64,000 bases of DNA from Muribaculaceae bacterium (lineage in GTDB: Bacteria; Bacteroidota; Bacteroidia; Bacteroidales; Muribaculaceae). The DNA lies in assembly GCA_017405965.1 (NCBI GenBank), contig JAFQZK010000015.1, forward strand, positions 248,001-312,000. Direction: 5' to 3'. A model generated the notes under the pieces. It was not told the DNA's origin. It worked only from the letters and a program-made list of their open reading frames with translations, and ran no database searches. A program made the translations under genes and the position numbers. This document shows, in pieces, positions 54,565 through 64,000 of this stretch (positions within the stretch are counted from its first letter, which is position 1; the number at the start of each line of letters is the position of its first letter).

Positions 54565-54691
54565 CGTGGGGTGAGATGAGGTGGTGGTGGAGAGGTGGTG
54601 GCTTTTCGGTAAACGACCGAGGCGGAACAGACCCACGTGCATGTGGAAAAAAAAGAAAAAATGGAAAAATGGAAAAGGTGGAAGGAGGGGG

Positions 54692-55369
54692 TTAGAGTTG
54701 GCCGAGGGCGCGGAGTTTGTTTTTCAGGATAGTGTTTTCTTGCTTGAGGGCTTCGAGCTCGCGGGTAAGTTGCTCGATGGTTTCACGTTGATTGGTGCGG
54801 TAACCGAGCCGTGCGGCTGTCATGCGTTCGCGTATTCCTCCCTCGGTAATGAACTCCTGCTCTTTTTTCTGCTGATAGGTGTTCATCATCTTGTCCACCA
54901 TGCGGCAGAGTGTGATGGCTATGTTTGCTGTTTCCTCGGCAGTCCATTTCTCAAAGAAGGGTTCATAGTCCGCCAGGTTGTTGTGTTCCCTGCAATACTG
55001 CAACATCTGGTCATATCTAGGATGCCCTGCCGTCCATTTCGTCAGCCGATGGGCGGGCAGGAAGTCCTCGTAGTCTTCCAGGAGTTCTTGAATGCTGCCG
55101 CGCGCGGTGTTGAGGAGTTTCAGCTCCATCTCCATCGAAGTCACCCCGTCGGCCGAGCCCTCAACAATATTCTGTTTGCCAGAACGGGCAGCCTGCACCA
55201 TCTGATCTACCGTGCGGTCGCCAAAGGCAGGGAGGAAGCGCCGGGTGAAGACATAGGTCATCTGGTAGAGCACGACCGTCTTCTGGTAGAACCAAAGGTT
55301 TTTCCAGTTGGTCTGCCGGCGGAGGACGGTTTCTAGTTGCCGGGCGGGGATGGCATCGTTGTTGTCCAT
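54692..55369 (-). CDS. Four-helix-bundle suffix-domain protein with C-terminal coiled coil
   Basis: 225 residues. An N-terminal block (LRRQTNWKNLWFYQKTVVLY) leads into a helical bundle of the 23S rRNA intervening-sequence type (TYVFTRRFLPAFGDRTVDQM; QAARSGKQNIVEGSADGVTS), and the C-terminal third is a leucine-rich coiled coil (QLTRELEALKQENTILKNKL). This matches the TIGR04258-like four-helix suffix proteins of Bacteroidetes. Relatives of this bundle include Avd of diversity-generating retroelements and bind nucleic acids, but no reverse transcriptase or template repeat is here. Function unknown. Confidence 0.78.
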   Translation of the reverse strand: MDNNDAIPARQLETVLRRQTNWKNLWFYQKTVVLYQMTYVFTRRFLPAFGDRTVDQMVQAARSGKQNIVEGSADGVTSMEMELKLLNTARGSIQELLEDYEDFLPAHRLTKWTAGHPRYDQMLQYCREHNNLADYEPFFEKWTAEETANIAITLCRMVDKMMNTYQQKKEQEFITEGGIRERMTAARLGYRTNQRETIEQLTRELEALKQENTILKNKLRALGQL

Positions 55370-55386
55370 TGTCTTTTCTACATTTT

Positions 55387-55476
55387 AACTAGATGTTCTA
55401 GAGGCTCTAGATATTCTAGATAATATAGATGTTCTAGAACTTCTAGAGTTTCTAGATCTTGTTGAGACTCTAGTAA
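55387..55476. repeat. Ten-unit nonad array, the longest in the window
   Basis: AACTAGATG, TTCTAGAGG, CTCTAGATA, TTCTAGATA, ATATAGATG, TTCTAGAAC, TTCTAGAGT, TTCTAGATC, TTGTTGAGA, CTCTAGTAA run for 90 bases in unbroken 9-base register. CTAGA is self-complementary (TCTAGA). It fills the gap between the divergent four-helix protein gene and the ruvB promoter. The nonads at 2763-2798 have the same CTAGA core. Confidence 0.9.
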
Positions 55477-55530
55477 TCCTTTAAGATTGCAAATTTAGGG
55501 AAAAATGTGGGTTCTACAAAATCTTTATAG

Positions 55531-55538
55531 TATCTTTG
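55531..55538 (+). promoter_or_regulatory. -7 box of ruvB
   Basis: TATCTTTG, only nine bases before the ATG at 55548. Initiation about seven bases downstream would leave a nearly leaderless mRNA. Confidence 0.6.
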
Positions 55539-55547
55539 CCATTTGGT

Positions 55548-56567
55548 ATGGAAGAGGAATTTGACATCAGACGGGAGTCGTTGAAAACCGATCAGGATTT
55601 TGAGCGGGCGTTGCGTCCGGTGAGGTTTGAGGACTTTGCCGGGCAGGACAAGATCATCGAGAACTTGCGCGTGTTTGTGGCTGCGGCCAAGCTGCGCGGC
55701 GAGTCGCTGGACCATGTGCTGTTCCACGGCCCTCCGGGCTTGGGCAAGACGACGTTGAGTAACATCATCGCCAACGAGCTGGGCGTGGGCTTCAAGGTGA
55801 CGTCGGGTCCGGTGCTTGACAAGCCGGGTGACCTGGCTGGTCTGCTGACGTCGCTCGATGAGAACGACGTGCTGTTCATCGACGAGATACACCGCCTGAG
55901 TCCCATCGTGGAGGAGTACCTCTACAGCGCGATGGAGGACTACCGCATCGACATCATGATCGACAAGGGGCCCGGTGCGCGGTCGGTGCAGCTGACGCTC
56001 GCTCCGTTCACCCTCATCGGCGCGACCACGCGCAGCGGTCTGCTGACGTCGCCGCTGCGGGCTCGCTTCGGCATCAACTGCCACCTGGAGTACTACGACC
56101 ACAAGGTGCTGGAGGGTATCATCCGCCGCTCGGCTCGCCTGTTGAACGTCCCCATCGATGACAAGGCGGCCATCGAGATTGCCCTGCGCAGCCGCGGCAC
56201 GCCCCGTATCGCCAACTCGCTGCTGCGCCGCGTGCGCGACTTTGCCCAGGTGAAGGGCAGCGGCCGCATCGACCTGGAGATTGCCCGCTATGCCCTGGAG
56301 GCGCTGAACATCGACAAATACGGCCTGGACGAAATCGACAACAAGATTCTGCTGACCATCATCGACAAGTTCGGCGGCGGCCCGGTGGGCCTGAATACCA
56401 TCGCCACGGCGATGAACGAGGACGCCGGCACCATCGAGGAGGTCTATGAGCCCTACCTCATCAAGGAAGGCTTTATCAACCGCACTCCCCGCGGCCGCGA
56501 GGCTACCATGCTGGCCTACAACCACCTGAAACGCCAACGTCCCGGCGACGTGGGAAGCATTTTTTAG
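55548..56567 (+). CDS. ruvB: Holliday junction branch-migration helicase RuvB
   Basis: 339 residues from ATG 55548 ([20 protein letters not shown]); an in-frame TTG at 55536 is inside the promoter box and is rejected. Motifs: [19 protein letters not shown] (Walker A), FIDEIHRLS (Walker B), [17 protein letters not shown] (sensor), and [16 protein letters not shown] with the C-terminal wHTH domain ([14 protein letters not shown]). RuvB hexamers drive branch migration with RuvA. A mirrored heptad array starts in its stop codon and runs to the next gene. Confidence 0.96.
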   Translation: MEEEFDIRRESLKTDQDFERALRPVRFEDFAGQDKIIENLRVFVAAAKLRGESLDHVLFHGPPGLGKTTLSNIIANELGVGFKVTSGPVLDKPGDLAGLLTSLDENDVLFIDEIHRLSPIVEEYLYSAMEDYRIDIMIDKGPGARSVQLTLAPFTLIGATTRSGLLTSPLRARFGINCHLEYYDHKVLEGIIRRSARLLNVPIDDKAAIEIALRSRGTPRIANSLLRRVRDFAQVKGSGRIDLEIARYALEALNIDKYGLDEIDNKILLTIIDKFGGGPVGLNTIATAMNEDAGTIEEVYEPYLIKEGFINRTPRGREATMLAYNHLKRQRPGDVGSIF

Positions 56568-56670
56568 TGAACAGTTAACAGTGAACAATTAACAGTTGGC
56601 ATCCGCCTACCTGAGATTGGCTATTCACTATTAACTATTAACCATTAACTGTTAACTATTAACTGAAGTA
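56566..56670 (+). repeat. Mirrored heptad arrays between ruvB and the flippase
   Basis: AGTGAAC, AGTTAAC, AGTGAAC, AATTAAC, AGTTGGC (56566-56600) begin inside the ruvB stop. A 21-base core follows. Then TATTCAC, TATTAAC, TATTAAC, CATTAAC, TGTTAAC, TATTAAC, TGAAGTA (56622-56670) end at the flippase ATG. The core contains GGCATCCGCC, the exact reverse complement of GGCGGATGCC in the batD-batE array. Confidence 0.9.
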
Positions 56671-58158
56671 ATGGCAAATCTAAAATCACTGGCAAAAGAC
56701 ACCGCTATCTACGGCCTGAGCAGCATCGTGGCCCGTTTTGTCAACTACCTGCTCGTGCCGATACAGACCATGAAATTTGCCTCGACGGGAGGCGAATACG
56801 GCATCATCACCAACGTTTATGCCTACGTGGCAATCTTGATCATGGTGCTGACCTTCGGCATGGAGACGACGTTCTTCAGGTTCATGAACAAGGAGGGCAT
56901 GGACCGGAAGAAGGTATATTCCACGGTGCTCAGGATGGTGGGCACGGTGGGCCTGGTGACGTCGGTGATTGTGGTGCTCTTCTGCAAGCAGATAGCCGCA
57001 TTGCTGGGCTACGGCGACCATCCGGAATATGTGGCGGTAATGTATATCACGGTGGCCCTGGATGCCTTCACGGCCATTGCCTTCGCCTACTTGCGCTGCG
57101 AGCACAAACCCATCAAATTCGCCACGTTGAAGATTGCCAACATCGGCCTGAACATCGTGCTCAACCTGATTTACTTCTTCGGGTTGCCGATGCTTCACCT
57201 CAACCCGTTCGGCATCTACGGCGAGACCTTCCACTACGATGTGGTGTGGGTGTTCTATATCAACCTCTTCTGCTCGATGTTCAACCTCGTGTTCCTGAAC
57301 AAGGAGCTCAGGGGCATCAAACATGGATTCGATACAACGATGTGCCGCCAGATGTGGTCCTACGCTTGGCCCATCCTTGTCATGGGAATTGCCGGTCAGC
57401 TCAACCAGAGCCTGTCACAGATCATGTTCCCCAAGGTGTACCCCGGCACCAACGCGATGAGCGAGCTGGGCATCTACGGTGCGTGCATCAAGATTGCCAT
57501 GATCATGATGATGATTACCCAGGCATTCCGCTTTGCCTACGAGCCGTTCGTCTTCAGCAAGGTGAAGGACAAGGACAGCAAGGAGGTCTATGCCCAGACG
57601 ATGAAATACTACATCATCTTCACGCTGCTGGCCTTCCTTGTGGTGATGGCCTATCTTGACCTGCTCAAGTACCTGATTGGCGAGAGTTACTGGAGCGGCC
57701 TGCGCGTGGTGCCTATCGTGATGGCTGCCGAGATTGTGTTCGGCGTGTTCTTCAACCTCTCGTTCTGGTACAAGCTCACCGACCGCACCATCTGGGGCGC
57801 CTATTTCTCGGGCATCGGGGCCGTGGTGCTTTTCATCATCAACCTGCTGCTCATCCCGCACTACAGCTACATGGCATGCGCCTGGGCGGGACTTATCGCC
57901 TACACCGTGTCGATGCTGCTGTCTTATTTCATCGGGCAGAAGTATTTCCCCGTAAACTATCCGCTGCGTGACATCACCGTGTACACCGTCGTGGCCGGCT
58001 TCTTGTTCGCCGGCATGATGCTGCCCGTCGAGAACACGTGGCTCAGGTTGGCCTTCCGCACCGTGCTGCTGCTCTTGTTTGTAGGCTTCATCTACCGCAA
58101 GGAGCACCTGAAGCCCATGCTGGCCAAGCTGCCCGTCGTGGGACGGCTGTTCAAGTGA
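56671..58158 (+). CDS. Wzx-type polysaccharide flippase (MOP superfamily)
   Basis: 495 residues, about fourteen membrane helices, with the oligosaccharide flippase opening (LAKDTAIYGLSSIVARFVNY; LLVPIQTMKFASTGGEYGI) and RFMNKEGMDRKKVYSTVLRM. Such proteins flip undecaprenyl- or lipid-linked sugars across the inner membrane for O-antigen, capsule or peptidoglycan. No glycosyltransferases adjoin it, so the substrate is open; a lone copy beside ruvB is common in Bacteroidales. The heptad array reaches to the base before its ATG. Confidence 0.92.
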   Translation: MANLKSLAKDTAIYGLSSIVARFVNYLLVPIQTMKFASTGGEYGIITNVYAYVAILIMVLTFGMETTFFRFMNKEGMDRKKVYSTVLRMVGTVGLVTSVIVVLFCKQIAALLGYGDHPEYVAVMYITVALDAFTAIAFAYLRCEHKPIKFATLKIANIGLNIVLNLIYFFGLPMLHLNPFGIYGETFHYDVVWVFYINLFCSMFNLVFLNKELRGIKHGFDTTMCRQMWSYAWPILVMGIAGQLNQSLSQIMFPKVYPGTNAMSELGIYGACIKIAMIMMMITQAFRFAYEPFVFSKVKDKDSKEVYAQTMKYYIIFTLLAFLVVMAYLDLLKYLIGESYWSGLRVVPIVMAAEIVFGVFFNLSFWYKLTDRTIWGAYFSGIGAVVLFIINLLLIPHYSYMACAWAGLIAYTVSMLLSYFIGQKYFPVNYPLRDITVYTVVAGFLFAGMMLPVENTWLRLAFRTVLLLLFVGFIYRKEHLKPMLAKLPVVGRLFK

Positions 58159-58194
58159 CGGACAGTACGGATAGAACGGAAATAAAAAACAAAA

Positions 58195-58231
58195 AAAACG
58201 GAGGATGCGGGTTGACCGCTGCCTCCGTTTT
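58195..58231. terminator. Bidirectional terminator between flippase and prolyl oligopeptidase genes
   Basis: AAAACGGAGG (58195-58204) pairs with CCTCCGTTTT (58222-58231), and GCGG-GTTGA-CCGC extends the stem inside. A and T tracts on both sides suit termination in either direction. Confidence 0.85.
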
Positions 58232-58255
58232 CTCTTGGTTATAACGCGTGTGAGG

Positions 58256-60373
<2,118 letters not shown>

Positions 60374-60441
60374 TGTTTGATTATAAATTTACTGTTTATG
60401 GTTATTGGTTGATTGGATAGTCATATCGGTGCGATAATGGA

Positions 60442-61746
60442 TTAAAAGCATTGCAGGGCAAATGTTATGCTGTCAAAGCGTCGTGCCAGCAGGTCTTCAC
60501 GCTTGATGTAGAAGTAAATGCAGCCGCCGTTGCCGAACTGCAGGTCGTGAGGCGTCTTGTCTTCCTCTTGCCAATACTCACTGGAATCGAGTTGCAACAG
60601 GAGCACATGATCAGACAGGTCTTTGACAATGGGCTTCTCAATGAGGAAGGCATAACCGAGCATATTGCCGATGCCTTCACTTCCAGTCCAGTATTTCTCC
60701 TCCAATCGGTCAGATGCCATTTCTAATTCAATATTATCTTTGGTTTTGACTTGCTTATGTGTCAAGTGGCCAACTTCTTTAAGACACGGGAAACTCGTTC
60801 TTTGGGAAAATTGCAAGCGGCATTCCTGTAACTGGTAATGTTTGCCGAGATTCTCAGGATAATCGAGTGGATGCAGTTGTGATGAAGGCTTGTCGTTATA
60901 AATGACTCGGACACTGTTCTTCTTGCCGTCCCGTCTCATCTCGCTGAGTTCGTAGAAGAAATACAGGTGTCCGCTCGTGGGCAATAAACCCTCGCGGTCG
61001 AGGGACGCGAGGTCAGCACAATCTATTTGCAGCAGCAACGACAGGGGGTAGCCGCTTTTGTCATGTGGCCATTGGAAACCATCGGCAACATCAGGGCGAC
61101 CGCCTAATTTGGAGCAACCGGCAGGCAATGGGACGTTACCGTTTCCCACCAATGAGATCTGAATGGCATTGCGGCTGAAGGACTTGAGCAACTCCATGTA
61201 GTGACGCACCTTTTTTTTGTCTAATCTGAACTCATCGTCGTCATCGTCGGTATCCTCGGGCAAGGGCACGAGTTTCTCGAATTCCTTGTCGATTTTGTCC
61301 ATTGCGTAAGCCAGCACGAAGAACAAGACAAGTATTGCTATGAACTCTATCCATATTGTCAACGGCGCTTCCACCATCGGCGTGTCCGGGTCGCCTTGCT
61401 GATACCAGAAATACAAGAGGACAAAATTGCCGACAAACATGCAGGAAATCAGCACTTTCGCGGCTATCAGTTTTTTGATTTTTCTGATGTGCAAATCAAT
61501 GTGGTGACTCGCCTTTTTTTTGTCAGATTCGAACTCATCGGCGGTCTCCCCGACCAAGAATCTGACGGTTTTGTAGAGCCCGTAAAACGACAGCAGCGCG
61601 ATGACAACGAAAAAGACCCGCCACGCCATATCTAGATTATTCCACCCGAGGGGCACAATGAAAAGGCTAATACCGGTTCCAAACACGCAGTAGGGCATTA
61701 GTGCAAACCCTGCCCATAGTCTGTCAGTATCTCTTGTTATGCCCAA
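60442..61746 (-). CDS. Membrane-anchored DUF1963 protein
   Basis: 434 residues. Four membrane helices in the first 170 residues (GTGISLFIVPLGWNNLDMAW; VFFVVIALLSFYGLYKTVRF; ISCMFVGNFVLLYFWYQQ; IWIEFIAILVLFFVLAYAM) and an acidic linker (EDTDDDDDEFRLDKKK) precede a DUF1963/YwqG domain with SKLGGRPDVADGFQWPHD, LSLLLQIDCADLA and GHLYFFYEL. The family is widespread, fold known, function unknown. The membrane front half is not usual for YwqG proteins. The gene is more AT-rich than its neighbours, so it may be an accessory gene. Confidence 0.82.
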   Translation of the reverse strand: MGITRDTDRLWAGFALMPYCVFGTGISLFIVPLGWNNLDMAWRVFFVVIALLSFYGLYKTVRFLVGETADEFESDKKKASHHIDLHIRKIKKLIAAKVLISCMFVGNFVLLYFWYQQGDPDTPMVEAPLTIWIEFIAILVLFFVLAYAMDKIDKEFEKLVPLPEDTDDDDDEFRLDKKKVRHYMELLKSFSRNAIQISLVGNGNVPLPAGCSKLGGRPDVADGFQWPHDKSGYPLSLLLQIDCADLASLDREGLLPTSGHLYFFYELSEMRRDGKKNSVRVIYNDKPSSQLHPLDYPENLGKHYQLQECRLQFSQRTSFPCLKEVGHLTHKQVKTKDNIELEMASDRLEEKYWTGSEGIGNMLGYAFLIEKPIVKDLSDHVLLLQLDSSEYWQEEDKTPHDLQFGNGGCIYFYIKREDLLARRFDSITFALQCF

Positions 61747-61822
61747 ATCAGTTGATATGAGTTATGAAAATCGAGAATAGGTAATATCGCATGATTGAAT
61801 TTCTCGGTCCACGATTAGGGGG

Positions 61823-62794
61823 TTACTGCTCGAGGTCGGCGATGACGTTGAGCAGGGTCTGGCCCACCTCGCCGAGGGTGGCGGCGCTGATGTGGGGCAT
61901 GGTGTCGTCGATGGTGTGCCACTCGGGGCAGAAACCGGTGTCGCTGTCGCTGCGCATGTCGATGATGTCAACACAGGGGATGCCGGCGCGGTTGATGAAG
62001 ACGTGGTCGTCGGTCACGGCACCGCCTTGCACGTTCTTGAAGTGGCTGCCGGCTGCTAGACTCCAGACGAGGTCCACGACTCCGCTGGCATACTGCATCG
62101 AGTAGTACTCGCGGGAGAATGTGGCATCGGGAGCGCCCACCATGTCGAGCAGGATGCCGAACAGCGGCTTGTAACCCTGCACATGGGGGTGTGCGGCCCA
62201 GTATTGCGTGCCCAGGCCCCATGAGTCCTCGTTGTCGTTCTCGCCCATGTCCTCGGCATCCACCAGCACGATGTCGATGCCCAGCGTGGTGCCCTCGGCC
62301 TTGAGTTGCTGAGCCAGTTGCAGCAGCACGCCCACACCGCTGGCGCCGTCATTGGCACCCAGCACGGGGCGCTTGTGGTTGGCAGGATCGGGGTCGTTGT
62401 CGGCCCAGGGGCGGGTGTCCCAATGGGCGAGCAACAGCAAGCGCTGGCTGGCATCGGGATTGATGATGCCGATGATGTTCTTGATGCCCAGCGCACCCTG
62501 GGTAGCGGTTTGCACGGTGCCCGTCTGCAAGATGACGGTGTCGCACGAGGTCTTGAGCGTCGCGATGAGCCAATCGGCACACTTGGCATGGGCCGATGTA
62601 GCGGGAACGCGAGGACCGAAATCACATTGCTGCCTTGTCAACTCGTAGGCTGCATCGCCATTGAACTGGGCACGGCCGACTGCCGCGGTCGCTGCTGTCG
62701 TGTCGCTCGTTGCCTCGGTCGTGGTGGAACTGCCCGTGCTGCCGCATGCGGTCATCAGGGCTGCCAGCACCATATATAATAATGTCATTTTCAT
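61823..62794 (-). CDS. M28-family glutaminyl cyclase-like lipoprotein
   Basis: 323 residues. The lipoprotein signal ends in lipobox MTAC (Cys about 17) and a Ser/Thr-rich spacer. The M28 zinc-site pattern is that of glutaminyl cyclase: LAHWDTRPWADND, GANDGASGVGVLLQ, VDAEDMGENDN and SDTGFCPEWHTIDDT. It would cyclise N-terminal Gln to pyroglutamate on periplasmic proteins, as is common in Bacteroidales after signal-peptidase cleavage. Distinction from an aminopeptidase rests on the HWDTRPW and EWHTIDD context. Gene is upstream of secG on the - strand and ends without a clear terminator. Confidence 0.9.
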   Translation of the reverse strand: MKMTLLYMVLAALMTACGSTGSSTTTEATSDTTAATAAVGRAQFNGDAAYELTRQQCDFGPRVPATSAHAKCADWLIATLKTSCDTVILQTGTVQTATQGALGIKNIIGIINPDASQRLLLLAHWDTRPWADNDPDPANHKRPVLGANDGASGVGVLLQLAQQLKAEGTTLGIDIVLVDAEDMGENDNEDSWGLGTQYWAAHPHVQGYKPLFGILLDMVGAPDATFSREYYSMQYASGVVDLVWSLAAGSHFKNVQGGAVTDDHVFINRAGIPCVDIIDMRSDSDTGFCPEWHTIDDTMPHISAATLGEVGQTLLNVIADLEQ

Positions 62795-62809
62795 AATTGA
62801 CTACTAAAA

Positions 62810-62866
62810 AAGGATGCGGTATGTCTTGGTCCGCTGTGATGCGGATACGACACACCGCATCCTTTG
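62810..62866 (-). terminator. Rho-independent terminator of secG
   Basis: AAAGGATGCGGT (62810-62821) pairs perfectly with ACCGCATCCTTT (62855-62866) around a 33-base loop that contains a smaller stem. On the - strand a run of six Ts follows. It separates secG from the glutaminyl cyclase gene downstream. Confidence 0.85.
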
Positions 62867-62890
62867 AAAAGTTTAAGATGCAGTTGTTGA

Positions 62891-63268
62891 TTACTTGCTC
62901 TCTTCCTTAGCGGGAACAGGAACCTCCTGCTGAGCAGCAGCGGGTGCAGCGGCAGCGGGAGCCTCCTCGGCCTGGGTGCCGAAGTTGGGAGCCTGAGTCT
63001 CGCTGGTGGGCAACTTCTTGATTTGGGGAGCGCCTTCAACGATGGTGGGAGCGCTTACGAAAGCCGACCAAATGCTCAATGCGCAGATGAAGATGGCCAG
63101 ACCCCAGGTTGCTTTCTCTACAAAGTCGGTGGTCTTGCGAACACCCATGAACTGGTTGTAGTTGTTCACGTTGGCAGCGAGACCGCCACCTTTGGATTTT
63201 TGAATAAGGATGACACCGATCAACAGAATCGATGCAATCGTGATCAGAATTGCTAAAATAGTGTACAT
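62891..63268 (-). CDS. secG: Preprotein translocase subunit SecG
   Basis: 125 residues with two membrane helices. Family features: MYTILAILITIASILLIGVI, the loop LIQKSKGGGLAANVNNYNQF, GVRKTTDFVEKATWGLAIFI, and a long Ala/Pro/Glu-rich C-terminal tail typical of Bacteroidales SecG. It is the small subunit of the SecYEG channel. The gene follows the TPR protein by six bases and probably shares its transcript. Confidence 0.93.
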   Translation of the reverse strand: MYTILAILITIASILLIGVILIQKSKGGGLAANVNNYNQFMGVRKTTDFVEKATWGLAIFICALSIWSAFVSAPTIVEGAPQIKKLPTSETQAPNFGTQAEEAPAAAAPAAAQQEVPVPAKEESK

Positions 63269-63274
63269 TTTTTC

Positions 63275-64000
63275 TTATTTTTTGTCATTTAGTGTCTCAT
63301 TTAAGACCAATTTGGTCAAAAACCGAATTTGGTCTGCAAAGTAAATGCTTTTTTCTGGATAATTCAAACTTATTCGCTTAATAATTTCAAGTGCCTGTGA
63401 ATATTTGTGTCGCGCGATGTACATCTTGGCCAGACTTTCACTCAGCATGGAATCATCGATTTCGGTAGGATTGTCGATGGTCTCATCGGCGATTTCGGCT
63501 TTCTCCTGGTCGCCAACGGGTTTGGCGATGGGAGTCTGGGCAGCCTGTTCGCCGAGTTGCATCTGTTCGGCGATGAACTGGTTGATGAGTTCGTCCTGCG
63601 AGTCGCCCTCCTTGAGTTCGACTCCGCCTTCCTCTTTCTCCTGGGCCGCCAGCACGTCGGCATAGTCGGGTGTTGGGTTGAAGATGGCGCGACTGATGGC
63701 CTCGACTTCGGCGGGGCTGGTCTTGCCGTAGTTGTCCAGGAAACGGTCGATGGTGGTGATGGTGTCAGGCGTCTCGGGCTGAGCCTCAGGCGGGTAGAAA
63801 TGCGCCATCTGGTCGGCATTGTCTCCGACAAGCAGCGACAGGGCATTACGGTCGGGGAACGAGATGGCGAGCTTGGCCAGCACGTCCTCGTTGCCCTTGA
63901 CGCCGTTGTGCTTGAGGTACAACAACGCGGGCATGACGCAGTAGGGGGCCTTTTCCTGGGCCTCCTCCAGCCACTGCCTTGTCACCTCGCTGCTGCTGTC
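63275..64000 (-). CDS. TPR-type protein upstream of secG (partial, N-terminus off the right edge)
   Basis: The frame is open to the last base of the window, with no convincing start: a GTG at 63985 lies within a run (DSSSEVTRQ) that continues past the edge. About 242 residues are visible. The end holds a TPR-like pair (LAKMYIARHKYSQALEIIKR; YFADQIRFLTKLVLNE), preceded by an acidic, Gln-rich linker. A long hypothetical TPR protein between lptE and secG is a usual Bacteroidales arrangement, so lptE may lie beyond the edge. Probably cytoplasmic; function unknown. Confidence 0.8.
   Translation of the reverse strand, partial: DSSSEVTRQWLEEAQEKAPYCVMPALLYLKHNGVKGNEDVLAKLAISFPDRNALSLLVGDNADQMAHFYPPEAQPETPDTITTIDRFLDNYGKTSPAEVEAISRAIFNPTPDYADVLAAQEKEEGGVELKEGDSQDELINQFIAEQMQLGEQAAQTPIAKPVGDQEKAEIADETIDNPTEIDDSMLSESLAKMYIARHKYSQALEIIKRISLNYPEKSIYFADQIRFLTKLVLNETLNDKK

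Noticed and set aside
55387..55476. Transcription terminator reading of the TCTAGA array
   Set aside because: Pairing is possible in many registers but there is no dominant stem or T run; strict 9-base periodicity is the better description.
55536..55547. TTG start for ruvB
   Set aside because: It lies inside TATCTTTG; the ATG at 55548 fits RuvB homologues.
54692..56567. Diversity-generating retroelement suggested by the Avd-like four-helix protein
   Set aside because: No reverse transcriptase and no template/variable repeat pair is present in the window.

Overview
The window looks like chromosomal DNA of a Bacteroidales bacterium (Muribaculaceae/Prevotella-like). Evidence: the -7 promoter box TAnnTTTG, in two cases with a -33 TTTG box 19-20 bases upstream, recurs ahead of genes on both strands; Shine-Dalgarno sites are rare; and the gene content is typical of the order (complete MoxR/BatABCDE cluster, BspA-type leucine-rich repeat protein, DUF4421 barrel, lipoprotein glutaminyl cyclase, OprP-type porin, TIGR04258 four-helix protein). 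I see no rRNA, tRNA, CRISPR array, prophage or insertion sequence.

Layout. 1-1461: an MBOAT O-acyltransferase cut by the left edge. 1.7-10.4 kb: moxR, a DUF58 protein, a membrane-anchored protein, batA, batB, batC, batD, batE on the + strand, followed by a PAP2 phosphatase, a small DNA-binding protein, a DUF2007-USP fusion and a membrane acyltransferase. 13.7-21 kb (- strand): a small membrane protein, tex, a metallophosphoesterase, a PlsC-like acyltransferase, an RluD-type pseudouridine synthase and a PASTA protein. 21-33.7 kb: a secreted GH2 beta-galactosidase, kdsB preceded by an AT-rich DUF1016 nuclease gene, an LUD protein, a YqaA/VTT membrane protein, an esterase, a DUF169 protein, a DUF6440 protein, a lipoprotein, a DcuB-type transporter and a porin. 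33.9-41 kb: surface and accessory genes, including a duplicated-domain secreted protein, a BspA-like LRR protein, mutY, three paralogous small lipoproteins and a dockerin-like protein. 41-52.5 kb: nadE, tamB, DUF4421, tsaD and a short UvrA paralogue. 52.7-54.4 kb: an AT-rich islet with two nuclease-like genes. 54.7-64 kb: a four-helix protein, ruvB, a polysaccharide flippase, a prolyl oligopeptidase, a DUF1963 protein, a glutaminyl-cyclase-like M28 lipoprotein, secG and a TPR protein cut by the right edge.

The most striking signal outside genes is a family of imperfect tandem arrays in intergenic spacers. Their period is either exactly 7 or exactly 9 bases. At least fourteen spacers have them, several fill the gap completely from the upstream stop codon to the downstream ATG, and different loci reuse the same words, sometimes inverted. 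The best candidate for an undescribed protein system is the two-gene islet at 52753-54368: a winged-helix plus PD-(D/E)XK-like protein followed by an HNH-like protein with a separate N-terminal domain. Bat proteins, TamB, porins and the envelope enzymes point to a Gram-negative anaerobe that uses polysaccharides and exchanges C4-dicarboxylates.
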